Assembly (NCBI GenBank): GCA_024867545.1
Contig: JANFNE010000003.1
Span: 1,984,001 to 2,048,000 of the forward strand
Direction: 5' to 3'
Source: Phytopythium helicoides
Lineage: Eukaryota; Oomycota; Peronosporomycetes; Pythiales; Pythiaceae
Length of the DNA: 64,000 bases
Under the pieces are notes generated by a model, which was not told the origin of the DNA, made no database searches, and worked only from the letters and a program-made list of their open reading frames with translations. A program made the translations under genes and the position numbers. Shown piece by piece: positions 1 to 9,744 of this stretch (position 1 is its first letter; each line of letters starts with the position of its first letter).

Positions 1-9
1 AGGCGTTTG

Positions 10-30
10 ACTCTCTCTCTCTCTCTCTCG
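10..30. repeat. (CT)n microsatellite
   Basis: A run of about nine perfect CT dinucleotides. No gene is seen from here to the end of the first bZIP/START gene at 536. Confidence 0.9.
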
Positions 31-535
31 AACAAACAAAGAGTCCGAGTACACGGAGTCGCCGAGAGAGTTGCGAAGGTGAAAGGCTCGCAACGGAGAC
101 TTGATCTAGCTTCAGGAGTAGATAGACTGACTCGGTCCATCTTGACAGCAGGCTGACCGTGAGATCAACCACCGAACCATCGAGGTACTTCAAAGCGTTA
201 GTCAGAGGTGGTGATAACTAGTCTACACATCTTCCAATGATGAGAAATGATGACACTGTCAGCTGCTTATTATGACGATTGTCCCATTGTGAGTCGGCAC
301 TGGATATTCTCATCCTCACGTGCAGATCGCGAATCGCTCACTCCGGAGTAAGCGTACAACCCAAGCTTCTGCTCCAGGAGTGGTTCGACCTGGTCGAAGT
401 GGTTGACTTGGATGTCACGTCGGTGCCGAGGCAGCCTCTCTACACCAAGTATTATACAAGTTCGTTCACTGAACGCTCAACTTTTCCAAGAGCAACAACT
501 ACCACTAAAATTTCTTGCTGTGATGCAAGTACAAT
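31..535. other. gene-free stretch, 3' flank of first bZIP/START gene
   Basis: About 500 bases with only short open frames lacking recognisable motifs. It lies downstream of the stop codon of the minus-strand gene ending at 536. I see no RNA gene or mobile element in it. Confidence 0.5.
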
Positions 536-1923
536 TCACTTCAGGTGTCGCCTCTTGTTCGCTTCCGCAGTCACTAGCAAGCCCAGCAACTCCTTCTCGA
601 CTCGCCGCCCGCTCTCTTCAAGCGCAGCAGCCATGACCTGCACCATTTTGAGCCCTCTCTCACCCAAGTCAGCCTTTTCATCATCTTGAACACTAATTGA
701 CGCCCGCGTAGATGTCCACGTCGCGCATCCATCAGCGCCACCTGGCAATTGCTGAGACCAATTTGCACCCCACCCCTCCTGAACCCATTGCAGTGCTGGA
801 GTTCCAAGCGCCCTTGATTCTGGGACTAGTGACACCGATTCCCAGACAGTCGCCACTCGCCCTTCCTGCCGATACCGCTTCAACACAAAGTGGGTCTTGA
901 TCGAGAGCATTTCAGGATCAGAGAACCCCTCAAACGAGGTTGCGCAGAAGTTGAAAGTGGAGATGACCGAGTCATCTGTCAACTGGAGCAAATTGGAGCT
1001 TAGCCAACACATAAGGGTTGTTCGTCAAATAGAAGCATACCTCTGCAACAGGGAGGAGACCCATTTGAACACCTCCTCTGCACACGGAGCTCCACGCAAC
1101 TTCTTCTACGAGGTCAAGCCCGAACGGCAATACTTCACCTCGCTCTCTCTCATAAAAGAACTTCCCGTTTTCATCTTTGCGAATGCGTCCAATGCATTGT
1201 TCGTCGCCCTGAATGAGCCATTGGATCGCACCAGGCTCAGTTCGCACAGAAAGTTGCCTCTCCACCTTCTCGACAAGTTGTGAAATGATATCTCGGTCCT
1301 CAGTTGTCGTATCGAGCGCCAACCAATCCCTGGAATTAACTACTGCTTGCTTCCATTTCTACGATCAGCATGAGCCAACAGTTAGATCGTTGATGGAGAT
1401 AGGTGTTGGAGCCGAGCGCCAATCTCACCTCCGCTTTGCGTAGAACACGCCGAAGGCTCTGCATCAGCTTAACCTGCGATACGAGCACCTCACGTAGTCT
1501 CGCATTGTCCCTCTCTGCCCTCCGCCTTTCGCTTTCTTGCCGCTGTGCAAGTCGGAGCCACAGGTAGCACGCCGTGCCTTCATCTGGCATTTTAGAGGCT
1601 CCATTGCTCGGAGGTGGGGTGATGCAAACAAGCTGAGAGTTGAGCTCGTCTATCTGCTGCTGCAACTCCTTGATCTCCTCCTTTCTCCGGTCGGACGTCC
1701 TCTTGCGGCTTCGTACTTTAGTCGGAGGAGCTGCGGTCGCCAACCATGGTGGTAGTGTGCTGCTACTCCCTTGCAGCTGGCTCAAGACTGGACGTGTAGC
1801 CTCAACCTCAGGCCCAGACGATGCCAAAGTCAGCGAAGCTGTCGAAGAAAAGTCACAGGCTGCAAGTAGCTCGTCGACATCGATCAGTTCGTCGAGGAAA
1901 GGCAGAGACTCGGGGCACTTCAT
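536..1923 (-). CDS. bZIP-like / START-like protein (M96 mating-specific family type), three exons
   Basis: Predicted 419-residue protein from exons 1923-1429, 1358-1041 and 982-536; both introns are GT-AG, phase 0, 70 and 58 nt. The ATG at 1923 is chosen because MKCPES begins the family's acidic DELLAACDF-type N-terminus. Residues 71-81 are basic (RSRKRTSDRRK), followed by a leucine/glutamine coil at about 84-98 and a second charged coil at about 128-165 (RQESERRRAERDNARLRE). The C-terminal 250 residues resemble the START-like half of oomycete proteins annotated as M96 mating-specific. I infer a nuclear DNA-binding regulator with a possible ligand pocket; no substrate can be read from sequence. 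It is tandem with the paralogue at 2076-3430 on the same strand, which shares both intron positions. The family call is firm from many internal paralogues; the M96 name is from memory. Confidence 0.8.
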
Positions 1924-2075
1924 AATGAAGCTGTGATACCTTGGCGCAAGCGCAAATGAGAATATCCGATGGGCTTTGCTGCGACACACATGGCGCTCAG
2001 GATCAGCTGGCGAGTGGCGTAATCGCTGTTGTATTGATAATGTCATGGTGTCGATAGCGCCAGTTGTACACACAA

Positions 2076-3430
2076 CTATGAGACTACATCCCTCGCTGCT
2101 TCGATCGACATCATGCTGTCAAGCACTTTCTCGATTCGTTGTCCACCTTCTTCGATTGCCGCAGTCGTGACGCGTACCAGCTCCAGCCCTCGTTCCCCAA
2201 TGTCAATTCCTGCACCACCCTGAGCGGTGATCGAGGTGCGAACAGTTGCCCGAGTTCCGCTCCCGTGATCACCGTTGGGCAATTGGAGTCGCCAAGTGTC
2301 TCCCCAGCTTTGTTGGACCCATTGCATCGCTGGGGTGCCAAGTTTCGGTGACTCTGGGATGTAGGATATCGATTCCCATGCTGTGACCACGCGCCCATGC
2401 TGCCGAGCCCTCTTCAAGACAAAGAATGTTTTGTTGGTAGGAAGTTCTGAATCATCGAGTCCTTCAATACGGAGGCTGCCTATTGAAACAATCAGGTCAG
2501 CCGTCAACTACAAACACCCGAGTCAGTAGCTGGTTTTGGATAGGTTGTACGCTCTACGCCGACGCTTACCGATATCGGCTGAATGCCGATGAGAGTCCCC
2601 TCTCGGGATATTGCCTGCCACGTGACTCTGTCGACGAGCTCTGCACAAAACGGAAGTACTCTACTTCGTGCTTTCTCGTAGAGGTACCCGCCGTTTGTGT
2701 CTCTACGAATCTCACTGATGTGCTTTTCGTCGTGCTTGGAGTGGTTGAGGGTATCATCGGTGGCTATCCGCAAAGAGAGATGCCTGTCTACTTGTTCGAC
2801 CAGCATATCGACGATATCGCGGTCCTCGCTGGTCGCGTTGAGGAGCAAACCATACGTTGAACTCAGCACAGCTTGCCTCCAGATCTATCGCCGAAGAAGA
2901 GAGAGTAAGTTAGCCACCGTCAACCTTGAGAAGACTGCGTCTCTCACCTCTGCGCTACGAAGCAAACAACCAAGACTTTGCATGAGCTTGCTCTGCATCG
3001 AAACTACTTCGCGCAGCCAGACATTCTCTTTCTCTGCTCGCCGTCTTTCGCTCTCTTGTCGCTGTGATACCTCCATCCACAAGCGGCTGGCCGTTCCTTC
3101 ACTCGGTGGACCGATAACCCCACAAGTTGGAGTGCACGCAAGCTGCATCTTGAGCTCGTTCACCTGCTGCTGTAGTTGTTTGATCTCGTCTTTCCTCGTT
3201 TTTTTGTTTGCCTGTTTCCGGGTGAGCTTGCTTGGAAGTAGAGATGCTGAATCAAGCCAAGCTGGCTGCTGACAACTCACTTCCTGGTGCCGCGAAACCG
3301 GTCCCGTGGCTTTTGCTTCGGCACGGGAGGCCGGGGATGGCTCAGCATCGAGCAAGAAGTCATACGCTGCAAGCAGCTCGTCAATATCAATCAGCTCGCC
3401 GAGGACAAACGGAGGGTCTGCGCTCGCCAT
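2076..3430 (-). CDS. bZIP-like / START-like protein (M96 family type), three exons
   Basis: Predicted 409 residues from exons 3430-2948, 2884-2570 and 2507-2076, with GT-AG phase-0 introns of 63 and 62 nt. The intron positions match those of the neighbour at 536-1923, so the two are a tandem duplicate. The start MASADPP is followed by the LGELIDIDELLAAYDF segment shared with the neighbour. A lysine-rich basic stretch (KLTRKQANKKTRKDE) leads into a glutamine/leucine coil, then a second coil (RQESERRRAEKENVWLRE). Exons 2 and 3 hold the START-like half. The reading frame upstream of the ATG stays open for 119 codons but overlaps the LRR gene 3' end and has no family similarity, so the later ATG is preferred. 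Probable nuclear regulator; target genes unknown. Confidence 0.8.
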
Positions 3431-3624
3431 TCTGTGTGCTTCGACCCACGTGGCAAATGTGGGAATGCATTGTTTACGAGGCGGCAATACCAGGAAAATT
3501 ATCACTGTGGCGTAAGCATATTGAGGGGTCATCATTTTCCTATTGGTGCAAGAGATGTGTGTTCCAGGGTGCAACTGGGTAAAACCTCTCATGTTGAAAT
3601 TTATCAAGCTGTTCATCTCCATCA

Positions 3625-5772
3625 TTACAACTCTCGTCGCGAGCTTACAAATGAAAAGGGGTATCCACCGCCGCCATATATATCTCGCGAGGCGCACCCT
3701 GCCTTTATCGCTGGGGTTTTCGTCGGTATCGAGCAAAGAGGCGTGCCATACAAAAACAATCCCATATACACTTGCTGGAACGCCCAATCGGGTAACTCGG
3801 ACACATTCGTGTGCTCCAAACTCAAAAAGCCAAAGGATATATCAGGTCGTATCGTCGCTGGCAGCGAGGTCAGAGGATTCAAAGCCAGCGAAAACACAAA
3901 ATAGAAATATCCTTGGAGAATGTCCGACAAATTATCCGGCAACACGGTGATTCTGTTGCCAACAAGAGATATTGCGTTCAGTTCAGGAAGTGCAAGCAAC
4001 TCGCGTGGAATCTCAGCAAGGTCTGAGTGCTCGAGGTAGACTACTTGGACAAGACTCCATACATCAGGAAGAGACGACGGGAGAGCTGTCAGATTCGTTC
4101 TTGAGATCTGAACCCCCAACAGACGATGTGGAAATGGTGCCTGCAACACACCCGGAGGCAACTCCGTCATGTTCACCAAAGCCATCGCCAAACTCACAAT
4201 ATTCGGATGAAAATCATTCGTCAAAGCAGCCTCAGCACTCCATTCCACCAGCGTACTATTGAAGATCTCGAACGCAAGTAGATTCGTGAACCTCTGGATC
4301 GACGATGGAACGACGAGACCGGAACAGTGCATGAAGATGACGTTCGAGACGACGCTCGGGTCGAGAGCATCAAATACGTCGGATGGAGGTGAGGTATCGA
4401 CTCCTTGACGGTAGCAGTTGTATTTGATAACAGCGCAGCTGGAGCCGGAGGCGAACCACGAATAGACTGGTTGTGCGCACATCTTTTTGATATAGTCATT
4501 GCTAGCTGTAGGTGTGATCCAGGTTCGCCCTGCGGCATTTGTGACCATGGCTCGAGTGTGGATTATGATGATTGCGACCGCAACGAGAAGGAAGCCTGGC
4601 TGGACGGCTTTCTGGACTAGTCGCGACGGGAAATTTGTTACAGCTTGGGAACCGGATAAATGTTCGTAGGACGGAGTATCATTTGATGCATCTCGTTTGA
4701 AAACTCGTGTATGATCCACATTTTGTTGGTCTCGAGGAGATTTGCTTGTTGCAACTTGGACGCGTAAAGTTGGAGTGGACATGATTTTCAGTGTGCTATG
4801 GTTATGCTCTCTCATGACACTGGCGATGACAAGCAAGCAGACGTACAGACTCACATGCGGGATCACCTTGTAGCATCCTCCAAGCAGAGACCAAGCGAAC
4901 ACCGCTTGACTCTCTCGAACAAAATTTGGAAATTGTATCTCGCTGTAAAGCAGTTCAACGGATAGATGCTTAGTCTCTGTATCATAATACTTGGAAAGGA
5001 ATGGTATGAATGTAGATGCTGGAAGAACGACACTCAGCGCAAATGTGGTGATCGCATCGAGAACGTGGCACAACAGTCTTGTTAAGACACACGATATCTT
5101 GAGTGGTGAAGCAATCACCTCAGACACGGACCGAGAGTTTTTGTCTTTTCGACGCAGTCTTGGGAACAAAATCGCCACTGAGATGCAGTTTGTGGCTACC
5201 AAAGCAACAGACGAGTGATTGATCCATGGATGTGCAATCCGAGAGCTGGATATGTTGCATTGATAGATTTGCGCCATGATGACGAGGACCTCACGAACGA
5301 TGAACACGTATTCGAACCTTGAGCTTCGAATGCTGAGCAATTCGCTTGCACTCATCAAGAGTTGCTGCGAGCTGAACCGCCTTAGAGAGCGGTTGTCCTT
5401 TGTGTTTTGTGATTCCTCTCGAGCCACTCGCACGCGAATGAAGTGACACCATGGTGGAATTACAAAACGAGTTATCCATCTGATGAGTAAATCAATGCTT
5501 TCAGCTGCTGGGATCGCTAGTCTTCGGGCTCGGATCGACTCCGCTACGAGTCGAAGCCACTCGAGTGCATGAACACCACCAAGAATGCCGAATAGAGTTC
5601 CAAAGAGCTGCAAATGACGAGACTCTGGAGGAGCTAGGAGATCAGCGAAGTAGGACCATGCAGGCTTCTCCAAATACCAGTGTAATCGAGCACTTGCGAT
5701 AAGGAATGCTGCACAGGATGCGTGTACGAGAAACAGCAGTGCCCACAGCACGGTGAAAGTCCCATGCTGCAT
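3625..5772 (-). CDS. Multi-pass membrane protein with C-terminal leucine-rich repeats (intact copy)
   Basis: A single-exon 715-residue protein. The ATG at 5772 is chosen over one 40 codons upstream because paralogues begin with the same MQ-H/R-x-xF-xxLW segment. Hydrophobic segments lie at about 7-29, 55-75, 155-172, 186-204, 238-258, 303-318 and 391-408. Residues 409-715 form a probable extracellular domain with several cysteines and irregular leucine-rich repeats (about 525-660, pattern LxxLPxxLxxLxxL). Possible N-glycosylation sites are at NST 505, NMT 534, NLT 560, NLS 614 and NVS 656. There is no kinase domain. A surface receptor or adhesion role is inference; I do not recognise a named family. 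It is the only copy of five in the window with an unbroken frame. Confidence 0.75.
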   Translation of the reverse strand: MQHGTFTVLWALLFLVHASCAAFLIASARLHWYLEKPAWSYFADLLAPPESRHLQLFGTLFGILGGVHALEWLRLVAESIRARRLAIPAAESIDLLIRWITRFVIPPWCHFIRVRVAREESQNTKDNRSLRRFSSQQLLMSASELLSIRSSRFEYVFIVREVLVIMAQIYQCNISSSRIAHPWINHSSVALVATNCISVAILFPRLRRKDKNSRSVSEVIASPLKISCVLTRLLCHVLDAITTFALSVVLPASTFIPFLSKYYDTETKHLSVELLYSEIQFPNFVRESQAVFAWSLLGGCYKVIPHVSLYVCLLVIASVMREHNHSTLKIMSTPTLRVQVATSKSPRDQQNVDHTRVFKRDASNDTPSYEHLSGSQAVTNFPSRLVQKAVQPGFLLVAVAIIIIHTRAMVTNAAGRTWITPTASNDYIKKMCAQPVYSWFASGSSCAVIKYNCYRQGVDTSPPSDVFDALDPSVVSNVIFMHCSGLVVPSSIQRFTNLLAFEIFNSTLVEWSAEAALTNDFHPNIVSLAMALVNMTELPPGVLQAPFPHRLLGVQISRTNLTALPSSLPDVWSLVQVVYLEHSDLAEIPRELLALPELNAISLVGNRITVLPDNLSDILQGYFYFVFSLALNPLTSLPATIRPDISFGFLSLEHTNVSELPDWAFQQVYMGLFLYGTPLCSIPTKTPAIKAGCASRDIYGGGGYPFSFVSSRREL

Positions 5773-5888
5773 GACAGTGTAGAGGAAAAAAAGAGAGTGG
5801 TGGGTTTGTTGCCAGGCAAAAGTATTGAAGAGTGTGGGCTGAAATGAGGTCTGGTTGTGCGGGTGAGCGGTTATCTTTGCAGACGAAC

Positions 5889-6250
5889 TCACCTCATCTG
5901 TCCGATTTTGACTAGATAAGATGAGAACTCAAAAGATGCGATCTGTATGAAACTTGTCTTTCCAAGAAAAACGATCGACAATCTATGTCTATCAATTAGT
6001 AGGATCTCCGCTTTCCTTCGCTTGCTTGTTCTCATGTTGCGGAGATCAGGAGTAGACGAGGGGAGCGACTCCAGCCACGATGGTTGACCAGTGCCTGAAG
6101 CGTTTTGCTGTTGCTCGTGCTGCTCATCCTGCTGCGGTTGCTCCACGACCAAGCTGAAATTGTCTGTCTCGTCGTCAGGCAGAGGCTGGTCGAACACGGC
6201 AAGCAGCTCGTCCAGGGAGTGCGGTGTTTCTGGGCTCTCGGCCGCGTCTG
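5889..6250 (-). pseudogene. 5' fragment of a bZIP/START (M96-type) gene
   Basis: The minus-strand frame encodes an acidic DELLAVFDQPLPDDE segment like the N-termini of the bZIP/START genes, a glutamine-rich stretch, and a short basic run (RTSKRRKAE). It then loses family similarity and stops at 5889. No zipper, second coil or START half follows. It ends about 115 bases before the start codon of the LRR gene, so the rest was probably lost when that gene arrived. No clear ATG is visible; a possible splice acceptor (cattttcag) lies near 6258. It could also be a first exon whose other exons I cannot find. Confidence 0.45.
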
Positions 6251-6315
6251 TGAACAGCTGAAAATGAGAGGTACAGTTCCCGATGCGGTGACGACGATTG
6301 ACTGCAAGGGCTCAG

Positions 6316-6353
6316 TGAATGATGACGATGATGACGATGATGACGATGATGAC
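6316..6353. repeat. (GATGAT/GAC)n trinucleotide-type microsatellite
   Basis: Repeats of the form gatgatgac, about four units, between the bZIP/START fragment and the next gene. It is not in a supported coding exon. Confidence 0.8.
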
Positions 6354-6513
6354 TCCCCCGAACACCTATCTCCAATCGTTAGTGCATGCAGATCACTCAG
6401 CTGTGATTAAAAGGTGATTGGCGAGCACGCCGCAACAGCACGAAAAAAAAAAAGCAGGAGCTAAAGTTGAACGTGGCTGACAGCAAGGAATCTAATGGTG
6501 AACATATTGGGAT

Positions 6514-8026
6514 CTATTTATTGCTGCCTCTAGCGAGAGCCTCGTCCATCACGAGGTTCTCGATGGACTGGTGGATAGTCCGTCTACTCTGCTGATAGGA
6601 TGTGAGGATAAGCTCCGTCAAGATGTCGATCTCGCGGTGCTGCTGCGGTGACGCTTCGCCGTCGCTTCCGTCGGGCTCCATCACAGTCGGGACGGAGGTC
6701 GAGTACGACTGCATGATCGTTCCTGTGGAGCCGTCTCTCAGGGTTGCGACTCCTAGCCGACCCCAGCCTTGTTGCACGATCTTGACAGGAGGAACAGACG
6801 TTTCGCCCCCACCGGGAATCTCGACTGTTGACTCATAGACGAACTCGACGCAGTCTTTCCGTTCAAATCGCTTGACAACGGACCACAATGTTGTGATATT
6901 GTCAGCTGCGTCTGGCTTAGTCACGAAGGCCTTGCTCATTACAACACCATCGGAGTGCTTCAAGGTCTATCGCAAAAAAAAAAAAAAAAAGCATTACAAT
7001 TAGTGCTGACCACAGGTTTGTCGAGAAAAGAATGCGATGCAGGCGTACCGCGTATTGGTGGTTGTCCAGTTTGAACTTCCCCTCGCAGATCGAACGCCAC
7101 ATGACGTCGTCGATCATCTTGGAGTCGAACGGTAGCAGCTTTGTGTCGATGAACTCGAGGTACATACCGTTTTCGGACGCGTACTTGAGATTTGCGCTCA
7201 TTCCATCGGTTGATGCGTTGTTGAGCGAGTGCAGCTTAAAGATGGATTCGAGTAGCGGGCGGCGGTGCTCCACACTCGCCAGGAGCTCCTCGAAAATCTG
7301 GTCGTCCTTCTTGGTCTCCTGCTCGCGTCGCTGCCACTGGTCCTGCTGCAGCTGCTCCCATATCTGGCGCTTGCGCAGCAGCCGCTCGAAGCTCTTGACG
7401 AGCTTGATCTGCCCCTCGACCATCTCCCTCAGCTTCATGTTCTCGACCTCTGCCTTGGCCTTCTCCTCCTGCTGCCGCTTGGCGATCCTCTCCCACAGCG
7501 ACTCGTCCTGCACGTCGGGCACTGTGTCTCCGTCCACATCCTGCGCATCGTCGTCCTTGTCGTCGTCCTTGTCGTCGTCCTTGTCGTCCACGTGCACTTT
7601 AGCGCTCTTGATCTCGGTCAGCTGCTGCTCCAGCTCCTCGACCTTGCCGCGCAGGAACGTGAGCTCCTCCTTCTGCCTCTGGCTCGTGCTCTTGTTGGGC
7701 TTGGCCTTCTTCTTTGGCGGCTCAGGAGCGGCTGCTCCCGCCTTGGCCCTGCTCCTGGCGGCCACCAGCGTCGTGGAGAGCTCCGAGAGGCCCGCGGGAG
7801 CCCCGGAGGGCGTCGGGAGCACCGCTGGAGGCGTCCAGAGGCCCGCGTCGGCCCCCAGCGCCGCAAACCGCGCGGCCGGAGCCCCCGGAGAGCGCTGCGC
7901 GCCTGTCGCGGGCTCGTCGGCCGCCGCGGCCTCGCCAAAGAGCCACGGGTCCAGCTCGAAGAGAAAGTCGAGCGGCACGGCGTCAAAGTCGGCGTCCTGC
8001 TCCATACGGCGCTTGGTCCCGAGCAT
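6514..8026 (-). CDS. bZIP-like / START-like protein with Asp-Lys repeat, two exons
   Basis: Predicted 476 residues from exons 8026-7049 and 6966-6514. The 82-nt GT-AG phase-0 intron has a long poly-pyrimidine tract (seen as poly-A at 6973-6990 on the plus strand). The ATG at 8026 opens MLGTKRRME; a second ATG lies seven codons on. Residues 105-119 are basic (KKKAKPNKSTSQRQK), with a leucine coil at 121-136. A DDK-type acidic repeat spans 147-160, a second coil about 170-225, then the START-like half. The C-terminus (SIENLVMDE) matches that of the genes at 26963 and 36540. The coding strand is GC-rich, so long open frames on the opposite strand are shadows. Probable nuclear regulator of the expanded family. 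Confidence 0.8.
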
Positions 8027-8194
8027 CGGCGTCGAGCAACGTGCGGTGAAGGCGGCGAGATGGCGAATGGAGGAAAATGTGGTAGAATGGAGGTGTGGGG
8101 GCGGAAAGTGGTGTATGTCGCTCTCGACTAGGTATACGTGGATACAACTATCATACAAAGGGCGAGAGATCGGTACTACTCTGGTAGGTTGCAC

Positions 8195-8554
8195 GCGGGC
8201 GTGTGTTTACGCGGGGATGCGGTGGGGCTGGATGACGCCGGCGCGGCCGGCCAGCCCACTGTCGCAATCCCGTTGCTTGCGGCGGCGCCGAGCGCTGCGC
8301 TGCGCTGCGCTGCTGCTGCTCGATGCGCAGCTGGAAAATCCACTCGTAGCTGCCTGCTGCTCGGCATCTTGCAGCCGTCGTCGCTGCATTCGCGTCGGTC
8401 GCGCCGCGCGGGCGACGACGCGCGGCTGTCGCGTTGCGCCGGCTGCTGCGGGGTGGATGTGCAGCGAAGGAGCGAGCGTCGAGCCCACCAGAGAGCACGG
8501 ACGTCGAGAAGCCTCCGGGCCGTCCCCTCCCTGCTCGTGGAGTAGGCGGGCGAG
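8195..8554. other. GC-rich intergenic stretch with CTGCG repeats
   Basis: It lies between the 5' end of the bZIP/START gene and the 3' end of the PNRC-motif gene. It contains a short gctgcgctgcgctgctgctg run near 8293-8320. Open frames exist on both strands, but they are low-complexity and look like GC-driven shadows. Confidence 0.45.
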
Positions 8555-9396
8555 CTAGCCGCCGCCGATGTTGAGCATGCGCCGGAGGTCCTGCGTCATG
8601 GACAGCTCGATGGACATGGGCTCCTCCGGCGGCGGGTTGGGCGGCAGCGGCGGCTGGAATGGCGGCGTGAGGCCCTGCGCCACCTGCGAGTACGTCCTGG
8701 GCGGCGACGCGGGGTACATGAGCGGGTCGGTGGGCGGCAGCGGGGGCGGCGCAGGCGGCGCCGCGCTCTTGGCCAGGAACGGCGGCAGCGGCAGCTCGTT
8801 CGGGTCCGGCGACGACTGGAAGGCCGACCAGGCCCACTTGCCGGCGGCCGAGAGCTCCTCCTTGCCCTTGGGCTTGCCGGCCTTGCCGCTTCTCTTCCTC
8901 CCTGCCTTGGCCGCGTCGCCCCGCGCTCTCTGGGGTCGCGCTCTGCTTGCCGCTGCTCTTGGCGTTGGGCGTGGCCGCGCGCTTCTGCTTGGCTCCCCTC
9001 TTGCTCGAGCTGCTGCGTCCGTTGCTCCCTGCACGCGTCCGCCTCATTGAGAACCTGCAGACCTGCACCTGTAGAAAGTACGCAAGAGCTACGCGCACCT
9101 GGCGCCGAGGCCGCGGCCGCGCCCGCGCCGCCCCGCGCCGCCGAGGGCTCCGGGCAGCTGGACGAGAGCATCATGGCGGGCGTGAGCAGCGTGCGCGCCG
9201 CCTCCTGCCGGCCCGGGATCGCGATCGGCTCGCTCGGGTACTCAAAGTAGCCCAGCTCCTTGTTCCACACGCGCGCGTCCACGTCCAGCGGCTCGCGCGC
9301 CGCCGAGCTCGCGTCCACCGCCAGCGCCGCGTTCACGTTGTCGTCTGCGTCGAAAAAGGGCACGAGCGGCCGGCCCACGAGCTCCCGCGAGGCCAT
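8555..9396 (-). CDS. PNRC/EDC-motif protein, putative mRNA-decapping activator (frame break near 8920)
   Basis: Exon 1 runs 9396-9099 from ATG (MASRELVGR). A 70-nt GT-AG intron (9098-9029) follows, then exon 2 from 9028. The frame entering exon 2 encodes a Lys/Ser/Ala-rich segment and must shift by one base at the CCCC run 8919-8922 to reach the conserved end. That end contains WSAFQSSPDPNELPLPPFL, which fits the PNRC-type motif (aromatic-x-F-x-x-SP-x-P-x-x-LPLP-x-F), and a terminal MTQDLRRMLNI. In PNRC2 and yeast Edc1/Edc2 such motifs bind the decapping activator Dcp1 and stimulate Dcp2. The N-terminus holds a WNKELGYFEYPSEPI segment of unknown function. The frame break may be a sequencing error because both sides look conserved. 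The functional call rests on a short motif. Confidence 0.5.
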
Positions 9397-9744
9397 GGGC
9401 GAGGGAGGAGGATCCGGCGGCGCTAGGCGGGGGGAAAGTGCTTGGAATATGGGGAAGTGACATGGGGGGAAGAGCATTAAGGGGAGAAAATGTATATTAT
9501 ACAAAGAGAAAGATGTGTTTTGGTTAAGGTAGATGAACTTATCAGCAATTGAGAGACAATTATATGTCGGTTAGGAACCTGATCTGCGTTGGATCTAGTG
9601 AACATGAAGGAAGTGTGTTGCAAGCACTTTGTTTTTGCATCGTCTTTTGAGGTTTTAGATCTCGAGAACGAATCGGACACCACTCCTGTCGTGATGTTTA
9701 GAGTCTTATCCATTTGGTTTAAGTCGAGTACGCGCTCGTGGCAG
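9397..9744. other. intergenic, upstream of PNRC-motif gene
   Basis: About 350 bases: promoter side of the minus-strand gene, then sequence abutting the truncated LRR copy. It is AT-richer than its surroundings. No supported gene. Confidence 0.4.

Noticed and set aside
7032..8558. 508-codon plus-strand frame
   Set aside because: Antisense to the bZIP/START gene in GC-rich DNA; serine-rich and without domain, so a shadow.
8596..9504. 302-codon minus-strand frame read straight through
   Set aside because: It ignores a well-formed 70-nt GT-AG intron and turns into Arg-rich low-complexity sequence; the spliced frame contains the PNRC motif.
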